DNA from: Cohaesibacter marisflavi
GTDB taxonomy: Bacteria; Pseudomonadota; Alphaproteobacteria; Rhizobiales; Cohaesibacteraceae
Direction: 5' to 3'
DNA length: 64,000 nucleotides
Assembly (NCBI RefSeq): GCF_900115225.1
Contig: NZ_FOVR01000012.1
Span: forward strand, 1-64,000
Positions 37,233 to 45,880 of the stretch are shown one piece after another. Numbering within the stretch: the first letter of the stretch is position 1; every line of letters starts with the position of its first letter. The translations under genes and the position numbers were made by a program. The notes beneath the pieces were generated by a model that saw only the letters and a list, made by a program, of their open reading frames with translations, made no database searches and was not told the DNA's origin.

Positions 37233-39227
37233 ATGGCAGATAGAGCCCCAACTGTTCTCGCAAACGCAATCAGGTTCCTTTCGGCTGATGCAGTCCAGAA
37301 CGCCAAATCAGGCCACCCCGGCATGCCTATGGGCATGGCTGAAATGGGGGTTGCCCTTTGGAAAGGTCATCTCAAACACAACCCCAGAAATCCAAAATGG
37401 GACAACCGCGACCGCTTTGTGCTCAGCAACGGTCATGGTTCCATGCTGATTTATAGTCTGCTGCATTTCACCGGCTATGACGTTACCATGGACGACATCA
37501 AGGATTTCCGTCAGCTACACAGCAAAACGCCAGGGCATCCGGAATATGGTGTAACGCCAGGCATTGAAACAACCACCGGACCTCTCGGACAGGGCATTGC
37601 CAACGCTGTCGGCATGGCGCTTGCCGAAAAGGTTTTGGCTGCTGAATATAACCGGCCGGGCCACACCATCGTTGATCACAACACCTATGTGTTCCTTGGC
37701 GATGGCTGCATGATGGAAGGCATCTCCCATGAAGCCTGCTCGCTCGCAGGAACCCTAGGTCTTGGCAAGCTTATCGCGCTTTACGACGATAACGGCATTT
37801 CCATTGATGGTGAGGTGAAAGGCTGGTTTACAGATGATACTCCGAAGCGTTTCGAAGCCTATGGCTGGAATGTTATTCGTGACATTGATGGGCATGACAT
37901 CGAAGCTGTTGAAGCTGCTGTTGCTGAAGCGAAAAAACAGAGCGACAAGCCGACCCTGATCTGCTGCAAAACCACCATCGGCAAGGGCGCTCCGACTGTT
38001 GCTGGCACTGCTGCCTGTCATGGCAATCTGCTAGGCGACGAAGAGATCACCAACGCACGCAAGCTGATGGGCTGGACCTATCCTGCATTCGAAATCCCTC
38101 AGGAAGTCTATGACGAAATGAGTGCTGTCGATGAAGGAGCTGCAGCAGAAGCCGCTTGGAATGACGCTTTCGCAGCCTATGAAAAAGCGTTCCCCTCAGA
38201 AGCCGCAAGCTACAAACGTCGCATGGCCGGTGAAGTGCCTGCTGATTTTGCCGATAAGATGAAGGCGTACATCGCGGAAACCGCCAAGGCTCAGGAAGAA
38301 ATGCCGGTTCGGATGGCCAGTCACAAGGCAATCACCATGATCGCCAAAGAACTGCCAGAGCTGATCGGTGCGTCCGCAGACCTTGCTTGCTCGTGCCTTT
38401 CTATCTGGGATGACTGCAAAGCCATCACCCCTGAAGATGGAGGCAACTTCCTCTTTGCCGGTATTCGCGAATTCGGCATGGGTGCCATCATGAACGGTCT
38501 TGCCTTGCATGGTGGTCTTATCCCGTTTGGTGGCGGCTATGTCACTTTCTCGGATTACCAGAGAAATGCCATTCGCATGGGTGCGCTCATGAAACAGCGC
38601 GTCATTTACGCTCTGTCCCATGACTCTATCGCCGTTGGCGAAGATGGCCCAACGCATCAGCCGATTGAACATTTGGGCTCACTGCGCATGATCCCGAACC
38701 TCGATGTCTGGCGTCCATGCGATGCAACAGAAGCTGCTGTTGCTTGGGAATGCGCTCTAGAACATGACACGACCCCGACGCTAATGTCTCTTAGCCGTCA
38801 GGTTTGCCCAGCCTTTGCACGCAATGACGCCCAGATCGATGCCATCAAACGGGGTGGCTATGTCATCAGCGAAGAAAAAGGCGATCTGCAGGCGGTAATC
38901 ATCGCCACGGGCGGCGAAATGGATATCGCACTCAAAGGGCAGGCCCTTCTGGCCAAGGAAGGCATCAACGCGCGCGTTGTTTCTATGCCATCCACGTACC
39001 TGTTCGATCGTCAGGATGCGGCTTACAAGAGGGAAGTTTTGCCTGCAGGCATTCCGCGGGTGTCCGTTGAAGCCGCTCATACCGACTACTGGCGCAAATA
39101 TGTCGGGCTTGAAGGCGCTTGCGTCGGCCTGGATACCTTCGGCGAGTCTGCTCCTCCGGCTGTGCTGTATGACTTCTTCAACATTACCGACAAAGCGGTT
39201 GCTGAAGCGGTCAAATCTGTCCTCTAA
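37233..39227 (+). CDS. tkt: Transketolase
   Basis: The 664-residue protein is a full-length thiamine-diphosphate transketolase, which exchanges two-carbon units between sugar phosphates. The conserved SGHPGMPMGMA, SNGHGSMLIYS, TPGHPEYG, TTGPLGQGIANAVGMA, FLGDGCMMEGISHEA, HDSIAVGEDGPTHQPIEHL and TFGESAP are all present. The usual DLAPSNLT loop reads DLACSCLS, a small departure. Its place in a sugar locus suggests the pathway delivers a ketose or pentose phosphate. Confidence 0.95.
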   Translation: MADRAPTVLANAIRFLSADAVQNAKSGHPGMPMGMAEMGVALWKGHLKHNPRNPKWDNRDRFVLSNGHGSMLIYSLLHFTGYDVTMDDIKDFRQLHSKTPGHPEYGVTPGIETTTGPLGQGIANAVGMALAEKVLAAEYNRPGHTIVDHNTYVFLGDGCMMEGISHEACSLAGTLGLGKLIALYDDNGISIDGEVKGWFTDDTPKRFEAYGWNVIRDIDGHDIEAVEAAVAEAKKQSDKPTLICCKTTIGKGAPTVAGTAACHGNLLGDEEITNARKLMGWTYPAFEIPQEVYDEMSAVDEGAAAEAAWNDAFAAYEKAFPSEAASYKRRMAGEVPADFADKMKAYIAETAKAQEEMPVRMASHKAITMIAKELPELIGASADLACSCLSIWDDCKAITPEDGGNFLFAGIREFGMGAIMNGLALHGGLIPFGGGYVTFSDYQRNAIRMGALMKQRVIYALSHDSIAVGEDGPTHQPIEHLGSLRMIPNLDVWRPCDATEAAVAWECALEHDTTPTLMSLSRQVCPAFARNDAQIDAIKRGGYVISEEKGDLQAVIIATGGEMDIALKGQALLAKEGINARVVSMPSTYLFDRQDAAYKREVLPAGIPRVSVEAAHTDYWRKYVGLEGACVGLDTFGESAPPAVLYDFFNITDKAVAEAVKSVL

Positions 39228-39305
39228 AGCGAGGCTGCCGATTAGACTGGCAGATCTGCAATCTGACAATCTGGAGGCCGGCGCACACCGCTGGCCTCCG
39301 AAAAA

Positions 39306-39325
39306 GAGGACAGCCTCTGTCCTTT
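39306..39325 (+). terminator. Short hairpin after transketolase, possible weak terminator
   Basis: AGGACAG (39307-39313) and CTGTCCT (39317-39323) form a 7-bp stem with a CCT loop, extended by a G-T and an A-T pair, and followed by TTTATAG. The T-run is short, so read-through to galM is likely. The surrounding 39228-39474 shows no other feature. Confidence 0.35.
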
Positions 39326-39474
39326 ATAGAGGCAATCTGAAATTCAAGATCAATCCCGAAAAAGGGACGTACCGTACTGGAAAACGCGGTCATAATTCAG
39401 GTGGGCCATCCGTTTCAATTCATGCGAAGCGACCCACCTTAAATGAACGTCTTTCCGGGCGAGGAGGAATTGTT

Positions 39475-40530
39475 TTGGCAAATTCAGCAATTGAGCACGA
39501 AGTGATTGGCAAGATCAATGGCAAGGATGTCGAAGCCTATCGCATCACCGGAGGCGAAACGACCATCGAAGTCATGACCTATGGGGCCATCCTGACCCGC
39601 GTTTTGCGTCCCGACAGGAACGGAAAAGTCGAAGATATAGTGCTCGGCTATGATGATCCCGCAAGCTATATTGATAATCCGGGCAATGCTGGCGCAATAT
39701 GCGGCCGCTTTTCAAACCGGATCAATCTGGGCAAATTCACGCTGGAAGGGGAAGAGATTCAACTGCCTACCAACAGTGGTCCCCACCATTTGCATGGCGG
39801 CTTGCCCGGCTATGGCAAGCGCTTCTGGCATGCGGAGCCGAATGCTGAAGACAATTCCGTTACCTTTCGCATGCACAGCCCTGATGGTGACCAGAACTAT
39901 CCCGGCACAGTCGAAGTGGCTGCAACCTATCGTGTTGATTGTATGGGCTCACTAGAGCTGACGATGGAGGCGACAACCGACAAGACTACCATTATAAACA
40001 TTATCTATCATGGCTATTGGAATTTGGCAGGACATGCCAGCGGCAGTGTCGAAGACCAGCAGCTCTGCATCCTCGCTGACCGCTACACACTCGTAACACC
40101 AGAAAAAATCCCAACCGGTGAGATTGTGCCTGTCAAGGGAACTCCGTTTGACTTCAACAAACTCCACGCCATTGGCGACAATATTGCCGATGCTTGGCCG
40201 GATGGAGGATATGATCACAATCTGTGCCACGCGGTTTATGACGGAAAGATGCGGTTGACTGCGAAAGCGGCCGATCCTGCCAGTGGACGGGGATTTGAAC
40301 TCTACTCAAACCAGCCCGGCGTACAATTCTATACGGCCAATCATTTCAAGGATCAGCCAACAAAGGGGAAGAGCGGTGCGCTGTATGAAACCTATCCCGG
40401 CTTTGCGCTTGAAACGCAACATTATCCGGATTCGCCCAACCATCCCGAGTTCCCGTCCGTGGTCCTTAAGCCCGGAGAGACCTACAGCAATCGCATGAAA
40501 TTCGTCTTTTCTAAGAATATGTCAGTCTAG
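39475..40530 (+). CDS. galM: Aldose 1-epimerase (mutarotase)
   Basis: The 351-residue product interconverts alpha and beta anomers of sugars. Family blocks include TTIEVMTYGAILTRVLRPDR, DIVLGYDD, GAICGRFSNRI, GPHHLHGG, NIIYHGYWNLAGH, YDHNLC and PGFALETQHYPDSPN, with the catalytic His in YHGYWNLAGH and Glu in ALETQHYP. The open frame extends upstream to 38977, but the TTG at 39475 is the best start because GGAGGA lies six bases before it and the domain begins there. It is the last gene of the sugar locus. Confidence 0.88.
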   Translation: MANSAIEHEVIGKINGKDVEAYRITGGETTIEVMTYGAILTRVLRPDRNGKVEDIVLGYDDPASYIDNPGNAGAICGRFSNRINLGKFTLEGEEIQLPTNSGPHHLHGGLPGYGKRFWHAEPNAEDNSVTFRMHSPDGDQNYPGTVEVAATYRVDCMGSLELTMEATTDKTTIINIIYHGYWNLAGHASGSVEDQQLCILADRYTLVTPEKIPTGEIVPVKGTPFDFNKLHAIGDNIADAWPDGGYDHNLCHAVYDGKMRLTAKAADPASGRGFELYSNQPGVQFYTANHFKDQPTKGKSGALYETYPGFALETQHYPDSPNHPEFPSVVLKPGETYSNRMKFVFSKNMSV

Positions 40531-40673
40531 CAATTGCGTCCCGCCAAAGATAACTGGCATCGCAAAACAAAGAACGATTTCGTGTCTGGCCGCCTAAATC
40601 GTGGCCTCACATATCGCCTGACAAACGATCTTCCTATGGTGAGGGGCGGACCTCCCAACCTCACCAATCCAAC

Positions 40674-40764
40674 TGGCAAGCTGCACTATATTTCCCTTCC
40701 TTGAGAGCCAAGCTTTAATTCTATTGGTAAGGGAAATTGTTCCTCCGCAGCTTGCCATTTTTTT
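40674..40764 (+). terminator. Large two-tier hairpin followed by a T-run
   Basis: An outer stem TGGCAAGCTGC (40674-40684) with GCAGCTTGCCA (40747-40757) encloses a second stem ATTTCCCTT (40690-40698) with AAGGGAAAT (40729-40737). A run of seven T follows directly (40758-40764). This may be the terminator of the galM-end transcript, although it is 140 bp after galM and larger than usual; it might instead be the 3' end of a small RNA. Confidence 0.65.
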
Positions 40765-40783
40765 GGCAAAATTGAGGTCATCC

Positions 40784-40803
40784 TGAATTTGAATTCAAAT
40801 TCA
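40784..40803. promoter_or_regulatory. Perfect 20-bp palindrome
   Basis: TGAATTTGAA and its exact complement TTCAAATTCA meet at 40793/40794, giving a 20-bp perfect dyad centred on an EcoRI-like GAATTC. It is the kind of site a dimeric regulator could bind. There is no adjacent gene start, since the next gene begins at 41420. Confidence 0.4.
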
Positions 40804-41297
40804 AAGTAGAGTGTTAATATAATTCTTGTTTTTTGTAATATATAATAAAAATGTAAATTTTTAAAAGTAGTTTTGTGGATACTCTATAATTAGGTTACTG
40901 TAAAATTCTCGCGGGCAACGACTGCTTAATGGTGGAGAGTAATATAAATATTCAACATTTGGAGAGACATCAAAACGATGTGTCATGCGTATAATCAACT
41001 ACTTTAGAGCCATTCTGTCAAGCGGGGACAATTCGCGAATACTTTCTTTAGGTGTTTGTTTCTAGTGATGAATATAATTTGTGCACGATGTGCGTTGGGC
41101 GATCATTTGCGTATTTCTAACCAATTGGCAGAAATTCGACCCCAATAGCGAGTCAATAGTGTGTGGATGTATGGTAAATGTCTGAATATCAGGCACGAAT
41201 TGGAAAACTGCAGAAATTTTAGTCGTCACCCAAAATCTTGTGACAATTGCCTGATAACCGGCTTTCAAATAGCCCCGATGCGATAAACTGTCCTTAC
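40804..41297. other. AT-rich non-coding stretch between galM and the C-S lyase gene
   Basis: About 490 bp have no convincing gene. It begins very AT-rich (40810-40900). A 9-codon open frame (MCHAYNQLL, 40978-41007) follows a GGAGAG at a plausible distance, but nothing else supports it. Open frames on the minus strand near 41062-41352 show no family resemblance. Confidence 0.3.
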
Positions 41298-41350
41298 GGG
41301 TAGACTCGGATACTTCAGCCTCGCCTTTGGCGACAGATCCGACAGTCCCC
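41298..41350 (+). promoter_or_regulatory. Structured segment upstream of patB, possible leader RNA
   Basis: Four nested helices can form: GGG (41298-41300)/CCC (41348-41350), GAC (41303-41305)/GTC (41345-41347), TCGGAT (41306-41311)/ATCCGA (41337-41342) and TCGCC (41321-41325)/GGCGA (41329-41333). An upstream ACTGTC (41287-41292) can instead pair with GACAGT (41341-41346), which would open the outer helices. It lies 69 bp before the patB ATG. The layout is that of a switchable leader, but it matches no riboswitch I can name. Confidence 0.45.
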
Positions 41351-41419
41351 ATTGCCTACCATCATATTTTCTCATACCTATATCTGATTGCTCAATTATG
41401 AAAATGCGAAAGGATAGCC

Positions 41420-42595
41420 ATGTTTGAATGTCTGAATATCGAGAGCTTGCGATTGCGGGCAAGCGGTAAGTGGGTTGATTTTGATGAAGACATTGTACCG
41501 TCCAATCCTGCCGAAATGGATTTTGCCGTAGCACCTGTCATCCTCGAGGCGTTGCAAGAAGCCGTTGATCATCAGCGCTTCGGCTATTCTTCTCATGGCC
41601 CCCACGGCCCCGAAGCGCAATTGAAGAAGGCCTTCCAGGATCGCATGCAAAGAAAATTTGATTGGGGTGTCGATACCGAGACGGTTTTACCGGTGACCAA
41701 TCTCGTTCAGGCGATTGCTGCAACGGTTTTCGCATTTAGCGAAAAGGGCGAGGGTGTCTCTGTCCAGATTCCCGCTTATCCGATGTTTCTTGCCGCCATC
41801 AAGCAAACAGGAAGGAACGCGGTCTGCAACGCTATGCCCGTGGTCGATGGTCGCTATGATCTCGATATCGAAGGGCTAAAAAGGCAGATCACATCAGATG
41901 TAAAGATCCTGCTGCTATGCCATCCCCATAACCCAACGGGGCGGGTCTTTTCCAAGGAAGAGCTGGCGCCACTTGCCAAACTTGCCCAAGAGCACGGACT
42001 TGTTGTCATTTCAGATGAAATACACTGCGACATTCTCTTTGATGGCCGTAAGCACACGCCTTTCTTGAAGATGTTCCCGGAATTGGCTGATCAGACAGTT
42101 ACGCTGCAATCGGCTTCCAAAACATTCAACATCCCCGGACTGGGCTGCGCTGTGATGTATTTCGGCAGCAAGACGCTCATGGATCGCTTTTCGCAAAAAC
42201 TGCCGCCGATGCTTTTAGGGCACCCGGGCATTGGTGGTATGTTGGGAACCATCGCAGCTTGGGAGAAGGGCGATGTCTGGTTCTCGGAGGCCCTGGCTCA
42301 GCTTGAGGCAAACCGGAACCTCTTTGTTGATCGATTTGCACGTGAGATGCCGGAAGTGGGGTTGATCAAACCCGAGGCAACTTATTTGGGGTGGGCTGAT
42401 TTCTCCACGTTGGATCTGCCATCTTCAGCCTTTACTTATTTGCGCGATACAGGCCGTGTGGTTGGTGGCGACGGTGCTAATTTTGGCGAGGGATACGAAC
42501 AATTTGTCCGCTTCAACTATGCAACCTCACCACAAATCCTCAACGAGTTGATTGACCGTGTCTTCAGAGCACTCAAGGCAAACAACAAGGGCTGA
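41420..42595 (+). CDS. patB: MalY/PatB-type PLP-dependent C-S lyase / aminotransferase
   Basis: The 391-residue fold-type I PLP enzyme resembles MalY/PatB cystathionine beta-lyases, which release thiols from S-substituted cysteines. It has WVDFDEDIVPSNPAEMDF, FGYSSHGPHG, CHPHNPTGRVFSKEEL, ISDEIHCDILF and the PLP Lys in SASKTFNIPGL. Many such enzymes contribute to methionine synthesis or thiol release; this substrate is not known. AAAGGA lies before the ATG. A strong terminator follows, so the gene is probably monocistronic. Confidence 0.88.
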   Translation: MFECLNIESLRLRASGKWVDFDEDIVPSNPAEMDFAVAPVILEALQEAVDHQRFGYSSHGPHGPEAQLKKAFQDRMQRKFDWGVDTETVLPVTNLVQAIAATVFAFSEKGEGVSVQIPAYPMFLAAIKQTGRNAVCNAMPVVDGRYDLDIEGLKRQITSDVKILLLCHPHNPTGRVFSKEELAPLAKLAQEHGLVVISDEIHCDILFDGRKHTPFLKMFPELADQTVTLQSASKTFNIPGLGCAVMYFGSKTLMDRFSQKLPPMLLGHPGIGGMLGTIAAWEKGDVWFSEALAQLEANRNLFVDRFAREMPEVGLIKPEATYLGWADFSTLDLPSSAFTYLRDTGRVVGGDGANFGEGYEQFVRFNYATSPQILNELIDRVFRALKANNKG

Positions 42596-42629
42596 TTAAA
42601 GCCTTGGGGAAAAGCCTCCAGACAACATT

Positions 42630-42663
42630 AAGCCCCCGTGGATGGATATCCATTGGGGGCTTT
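42630..42663. terminator. Terminator between patB and the MATE gene
   Basis: AAGCCCCC (42630-42637) and GGGGGCTT (42655-42662) form a strong GC-rich stem with an inner GGAT/ATCC-type pairing and T-rich flank. patB and the MATE exporter gene are convergent, and the hairpin can serve both. Confidence 0.8.
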
Positions 42664-42692
42664 GTCATCTTATTTTGAAAGCCAAGAGTCAT

Positions 42693-44093
42693 CTAGTGCG
42701 CTGGTTGGCTTTTATAGTCAGCAGGTTGGTTGCTTACGGTTTCGCTCTTGGGCAGATATTTCGCCAAATGCGGATAAACCAGAGCAATCGAAATCAGGAT
42801 GGCCATGACATCTGCTACAGGCTGGGCGTAAACCACGCCAGAGAGCCCGAAGAAATAGTTCAGTGTAAAGATCATCGGGATGAAGATGAAGCCCTGTCGG
42901 CTGATTGAAAGAATAAGTGACTCCTTAGCGGCCCCCATTGCCTGTAGAGTGTTGATATAGACAAACATGATGCCAATGACGGGACCTGTCAGTAGCAGGG
43001 CTTTGACAAAGCGTACGCCTTGATCATAAACCGCCTGATCTTCGATAAAGGCATTGACGATATAGCCAGAACCAAGCCAGCTAGCCAGTGTCAACACTGA
43101 GCCCATGACCAGAGCATAAATGATCGTTGTCTGCAAGATTGCACGAAAGCGCTCTGCATTCTTGGCGCCATAGTTATAGCCCAACAACGGCTGAATGCTG
43201 ACACCAAGCCCGATCTGCAACAGCACTGCTATCATCGACACCTTTGTTGCGACGCCCATTGCTGCGACAGCAATGTCGCCATAGCTCGACAGCACATTGT
43301 TGAGAACGATGATTGAGGTGCTCATAAGGACGTTGTTTAGAGCAGCCGGGATACCAATGGAGATAACGGGCAGGATGACGCCGCGAATGCGGAAGTCGGC
43401 AAAGCTGATGGAAAGGGACGTTTTGCCACCCGATACCAGACGCCAGAAATAGTAGGCCGAAACAACGTTGCCAATCAGCGTCGCGATAGCTGCCCCGCCA
43501 ACGCCCATATCAAAATAGAGAATGAAGATAGGATCGAGAATGATGTTGAGCCCCGTGCCCAACATCATGCCGAACATTGCTTCCTTTGCCTTGCCTGCAG
43601 AGCGGACGATATTGCCGAAGGCAACACTCATGATCACAAAAGGCGCACTGGGAGCCACATAGGTCAGATAGTCACGTGTCGGCACGATCGTGTTGCCGCT
43701 CACCCCAATCGCTTGCAAGATTTGAGGCATGCAAAACAGGAAGACTGTCGCAAAGACAATCCCTACGAGCCACGCCGCGTAAAAGCAGAAGGAACTGACG
43801 TGATTGGCAAATTCGGGGCGTTTTTCACCAAACGCCCTGGAAATGACGGATGTACCACCAATGCCAATTAAGTTACCCGTTGCCATGAATAGTAGAAAAA
43901 CGGGCGTTGCTAGCGAAACAGCAGCTACCTGAAATGGATCGTTGGTTTGGCCAACAAAGAAGGTGTCGGCAATGTTATAGACAAGAATGACAACCATGCC
44001 GGCAATGGTTGGCAGGGCGTTCATGAGAATGGCTCGAGGGACGGGCATTCTCTCGAAGAGATAGTTCTCTTTGGATAGGTCTTGCGGTTTCAT
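42693..44093 (-). CDS. MATE-family multidrug/cation exporter
   Basis: The 466-residue protein has twelve hydrophobic segments in two related halves, with family features NALPTIAGMVVILVYNIADT, FFVGQTNDPFQVAAVSLATP, RAFGEKRPEFA, and LQIGLGVSIQPLLGYNYGAK in the second half. It uses a sodium or proton gradient to expel drugs or metabolites. It overlaps the upstream MarR gene as ATGA (44090-44093), so the regulator and exporter are co-expressed. Confidence 0.92.
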   Translation of the reverse strand: MKPQDLSKENYLFERMPVPRAILMNALPTIAGMVVILVYNIADTFFVGQTNDPFQVAAVSLATPVFLLFMATGNLIGIGGTSVISRAFGEKRPEFANHVSSFCFYAAWLVGIVFATVFLFCMPQILQAIGVSGNTIVPTRDYLTYVAPSAPFVIMSVAFGNIVRSAGKAKEAMFGMMLGTGLNIILDPIFILYFDMGVGGAAIATLIGNVVSAYYFWRLVSGGKTSLSISFADFRIRGVILPVISIGIPAALNNVLMSTSIIVLNNVLSSYGDIAVAAMGVATKVSMIAVLLQIGLGVSIQPLLGYNYGAKNAERFRAILQTTIIYALVMGSVLTLASWLGSGYIVNAFIEDQAVYDQGVRFVKALLLTGPVIGIMFVYINTLQAMGAAKESLILSISRQGFIFIPMIFTLNYFFGLSGVVYAQPVADVMAILISIALVYPHLAKYLPKSETVSNQPADYKSQPAH

Positions 44094-44491
44094 ATCTCGT
44101 GCGGTCCGTTCTTATTGTTATGTGTCAAGTCCAGAATATTGTCGTGAAGCTGCTTCAGGCTCTTTTCCAGCGCTTCAATCTGGTCTTGTGTCATGCCTTT
44201 TAACATTTGTTCGTCAATCCGCTTTTTGGCTCTTTGAACCTGGTCGTGGATTTTTTGTTCAGCTGGCAGGAGGATGACCAGCTTCTTCCTTCGGTCTTTG
44301 GGATCATCGACAAAGGTAACCAACTCTTTTTGTTCAAGGCGCCTCAAAACGCCAATAACGGTGGAGTGGGCAATGTCGAAATAGTCCTCGATGTCCTTTT
44401 GGGACGTATCCATGCCTTTTCGGCTATTGAGAAAGCGCAAAAACTTGGCTTGCGTCATGGTTAGACCAAACGGCTGAAGCTCGTTATTCAT
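44090..44491 (-). CDS. MarR-family regulator of the adjacent MATE exporter
   Basis: The product from the ATG at 44491 is 133 residues with a winged helix (LTMTQAKFLRFLNS, SQKDIEDYFDIAHSTVIGVL, RRLEQKELVTFVDDPKDRRK) and a C-terminal dimerisation helix. The frame stays open to 44572, and the upstream stretch (GVGFILKQINDKLSQY) looks like the normal first helix of MarR proteins, but it has no ATG, GTG or TTG; ATT codons at 44566-44564 and 44563-44561 are the only candidates. The true start may be non-canonical or the protein may be shortened. Confidence 0.85.
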   Translation of the reverse strand: MNNELQPFGLTMTQAKFLRFLNSRKGMDTSQKDIEDYFDIAHSTVIGVLRRLEQKELVTFVDDPKDRRKKLVILLPAEQKIHDQVQRAKKRIDEQMLKGMTQDQIEALEKSLKQLHDNILDLTHNNKNGPHEI

Positions 44492-44759
44492 ATATTGGCT
44501 TAGCTTGTCGTTGATCTGTTTGAGAATGAAACCGACACCAGCAAATATATTTAATGCTGGAATAATGTCTTTTCAATGAAGATGGGGCGGATTTCATGTC
44601 CAAATCACACGAATATAAAGGATGGTTAGCTCTTATGCAGAAAATGCGCAGCAGGTTTTAAAAAGGGGACCCTGAAAAATCTTGCTCGGGTTCCTATTTA
44701 AGCCTAGGTTGCCCGCGCTTGAGCGAATAGTGAATTCAGAGCTTTACAGGAGACATTTC

Positions 44760-45809
44760 ATGCATGGTGAATATAAGGTACATGGCGGGAAACTAGTCGT
44801 CGCCGACGTCGAGGTTAAAGATGGCGCTTTGAGCGACGTACAGATCGCCGGTGACTTTTTCCTCGAACCTGCGGAAGCTTTGGACGATATATGTGCATCC
44901 CTTGAAGGCGTGTCGGCTAGTGCATCCGTCGAAGAGATGGCCAAGGCGATCAATGCCAAGCTCGATAGTGATGTTGCGATGATCGGCTTTACACCAGAAT
45001 CTGTCGCTATCGCCGTGCGCCGTGCTCTTGGTGTCAGCAAAACATGGCGCGATTACGAGTGGCAGATCATTGATAGCGGCGCGGTGCCTCCCGCTATGCA
45101 TTTGGCACTGGATGATGTACTCGCACAAGAAGTTGCTTCTGGTCGCCGCGCTCCAACACTACGCTTCTGGGAATGGGATCGGGCTGCGATTATCATCGGT
45201 AAATTCCAGTCCCTGAGGAACGAAGTCGATTTGGACGCGACCAAAGAGCATGACGTGGAAGTCATTCGCCGTGTGACGGGTGGAGGGGCCATGTTCGTGG
45301 AGAAGGGGACCGCCATCACCTATTCTCTATATGCGCCAACAGACCTCGTCGCCGATATGAGCTTTGCCGATTCCTACGCTTTTCTTGATAATTGGGTACT
45401 TAAGGCGCTCAATGAAATGGGGATCGACGCCTTTTACAAGCCACTCAACGATATCACCAGCTCTAAGGGCAAGATTGGCGGCGCAGCACAAAAGCGCTAT
45501 CAGCGCAATACGGTGTTGCACCACGTAACGATGGCTTACGACATGGATGCCTCCAAGATGATGCAAGTGTTGCGCATCGGGCGTGAAAAACTCTCGGACA
45601 AAGGCACTGCGAGCGCTGCAAAGCGTGTCGATCCGGTCAAGAGCCAGACTGGCATGGAGAGACGGGCCGTAATCGACCACATGAAGCAAACTTTCATGTC
45701 CCTGAATGGTGGAGCCGAGAGCGGTATAACACCAGAAGAATATGCTGCTGCGGAAAAGCTTGTGGCCGAAAAATTCAGCACCGAAGAATGGCTGAACCAA
45801 ATCCCATAA
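44760..45809 (+). CDS. lplA: Lipoate-protein ligase with N-terminal accessory domain
   Basis: LplA activates lipoate with ATP and attaches it to lysines of 2-oxoacid dehydrogenases and GcvH. The 349-residue product has the accessory (LplA C-terminal/LplB-like) domain first (residues about 1-92: HGEYKVHGGKLVVADVEV, GDFFLEP). The catalytic domain follows (about 102-345), with RRVTGGGAMFVEKGTAITYS and NDITSSKGKIGGAAQKR containing the lipoate-AMP-contacting Lys. This is the reverse of the E. coli order. The ATG at 44760 is chosen because AGGAG lies 8 bases before it; an in-frame TTG at 44682 lacks this. Confidence 0.85.
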   Translation: MHGEYKVHGGKLVVADVEVKDGALSDVQIAGDFFLEPAEALDDICASLEGVSASASVEEMAKAINAKLDSDVAMIGFTPESVAIAVRRALGVSKTWRDYEWQIIDSGAVPPAMHLALDDVLAQEVASGRRAPTLRFWEWDRAAIIIGKFQSLRNEVDLDATKEHDVEVIRRVTGGGAMFVEKGTAITYSLYAPTDLVADMSFADSYAFLDNWVLKALNEMGIDAFYKPLNDITSSKGKIGGAAQKRYQRNTVLHHVTMAYDMDASKMMQVLRIGREKLSDKGTASAAKRVDPVKSQTGMERRAVIDHMKQTFMSLNGGAESGITPEEYAAAEKLVAEKFSTEEWLNQIP

Positions 45810-45818
45810 TCTAAAACA

Positions 45819-45860
45819 GGTAAACCGCCTCTAATTATACCCTATCAGGGGCGGTTAACC
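45819..45860. terminator. Inverted repeat between lplA and the LysR gene
   Basis: GGT-A-AACCGCC (45819-45829) pairs with GGCGGTT-A-ACC (45850-45860), a 10-bp stem with one A-A mismatch. It lies between convergent genes and probably ends both transcripts, although T-runs are poor. Confidence 0.45.
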
Positions 45861-45880
45861 GGTGCCCTTAGTAAGCTGGC

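Noticed and set aside
29541-40530. Sulfoquinovose or apiose pathway that uses a transketolase
   Set aside because: The transketolase is a normal full-length enzyme, and the other signature genes of those pathways are missing, so naming the substrate would be guesswork.
40978-41007. Nine-codon open frame after GGAGAG as a leader peptide
   Set aside because: It is 400 bp from the next gene, has no attenuator-like layout and can occur by chance.
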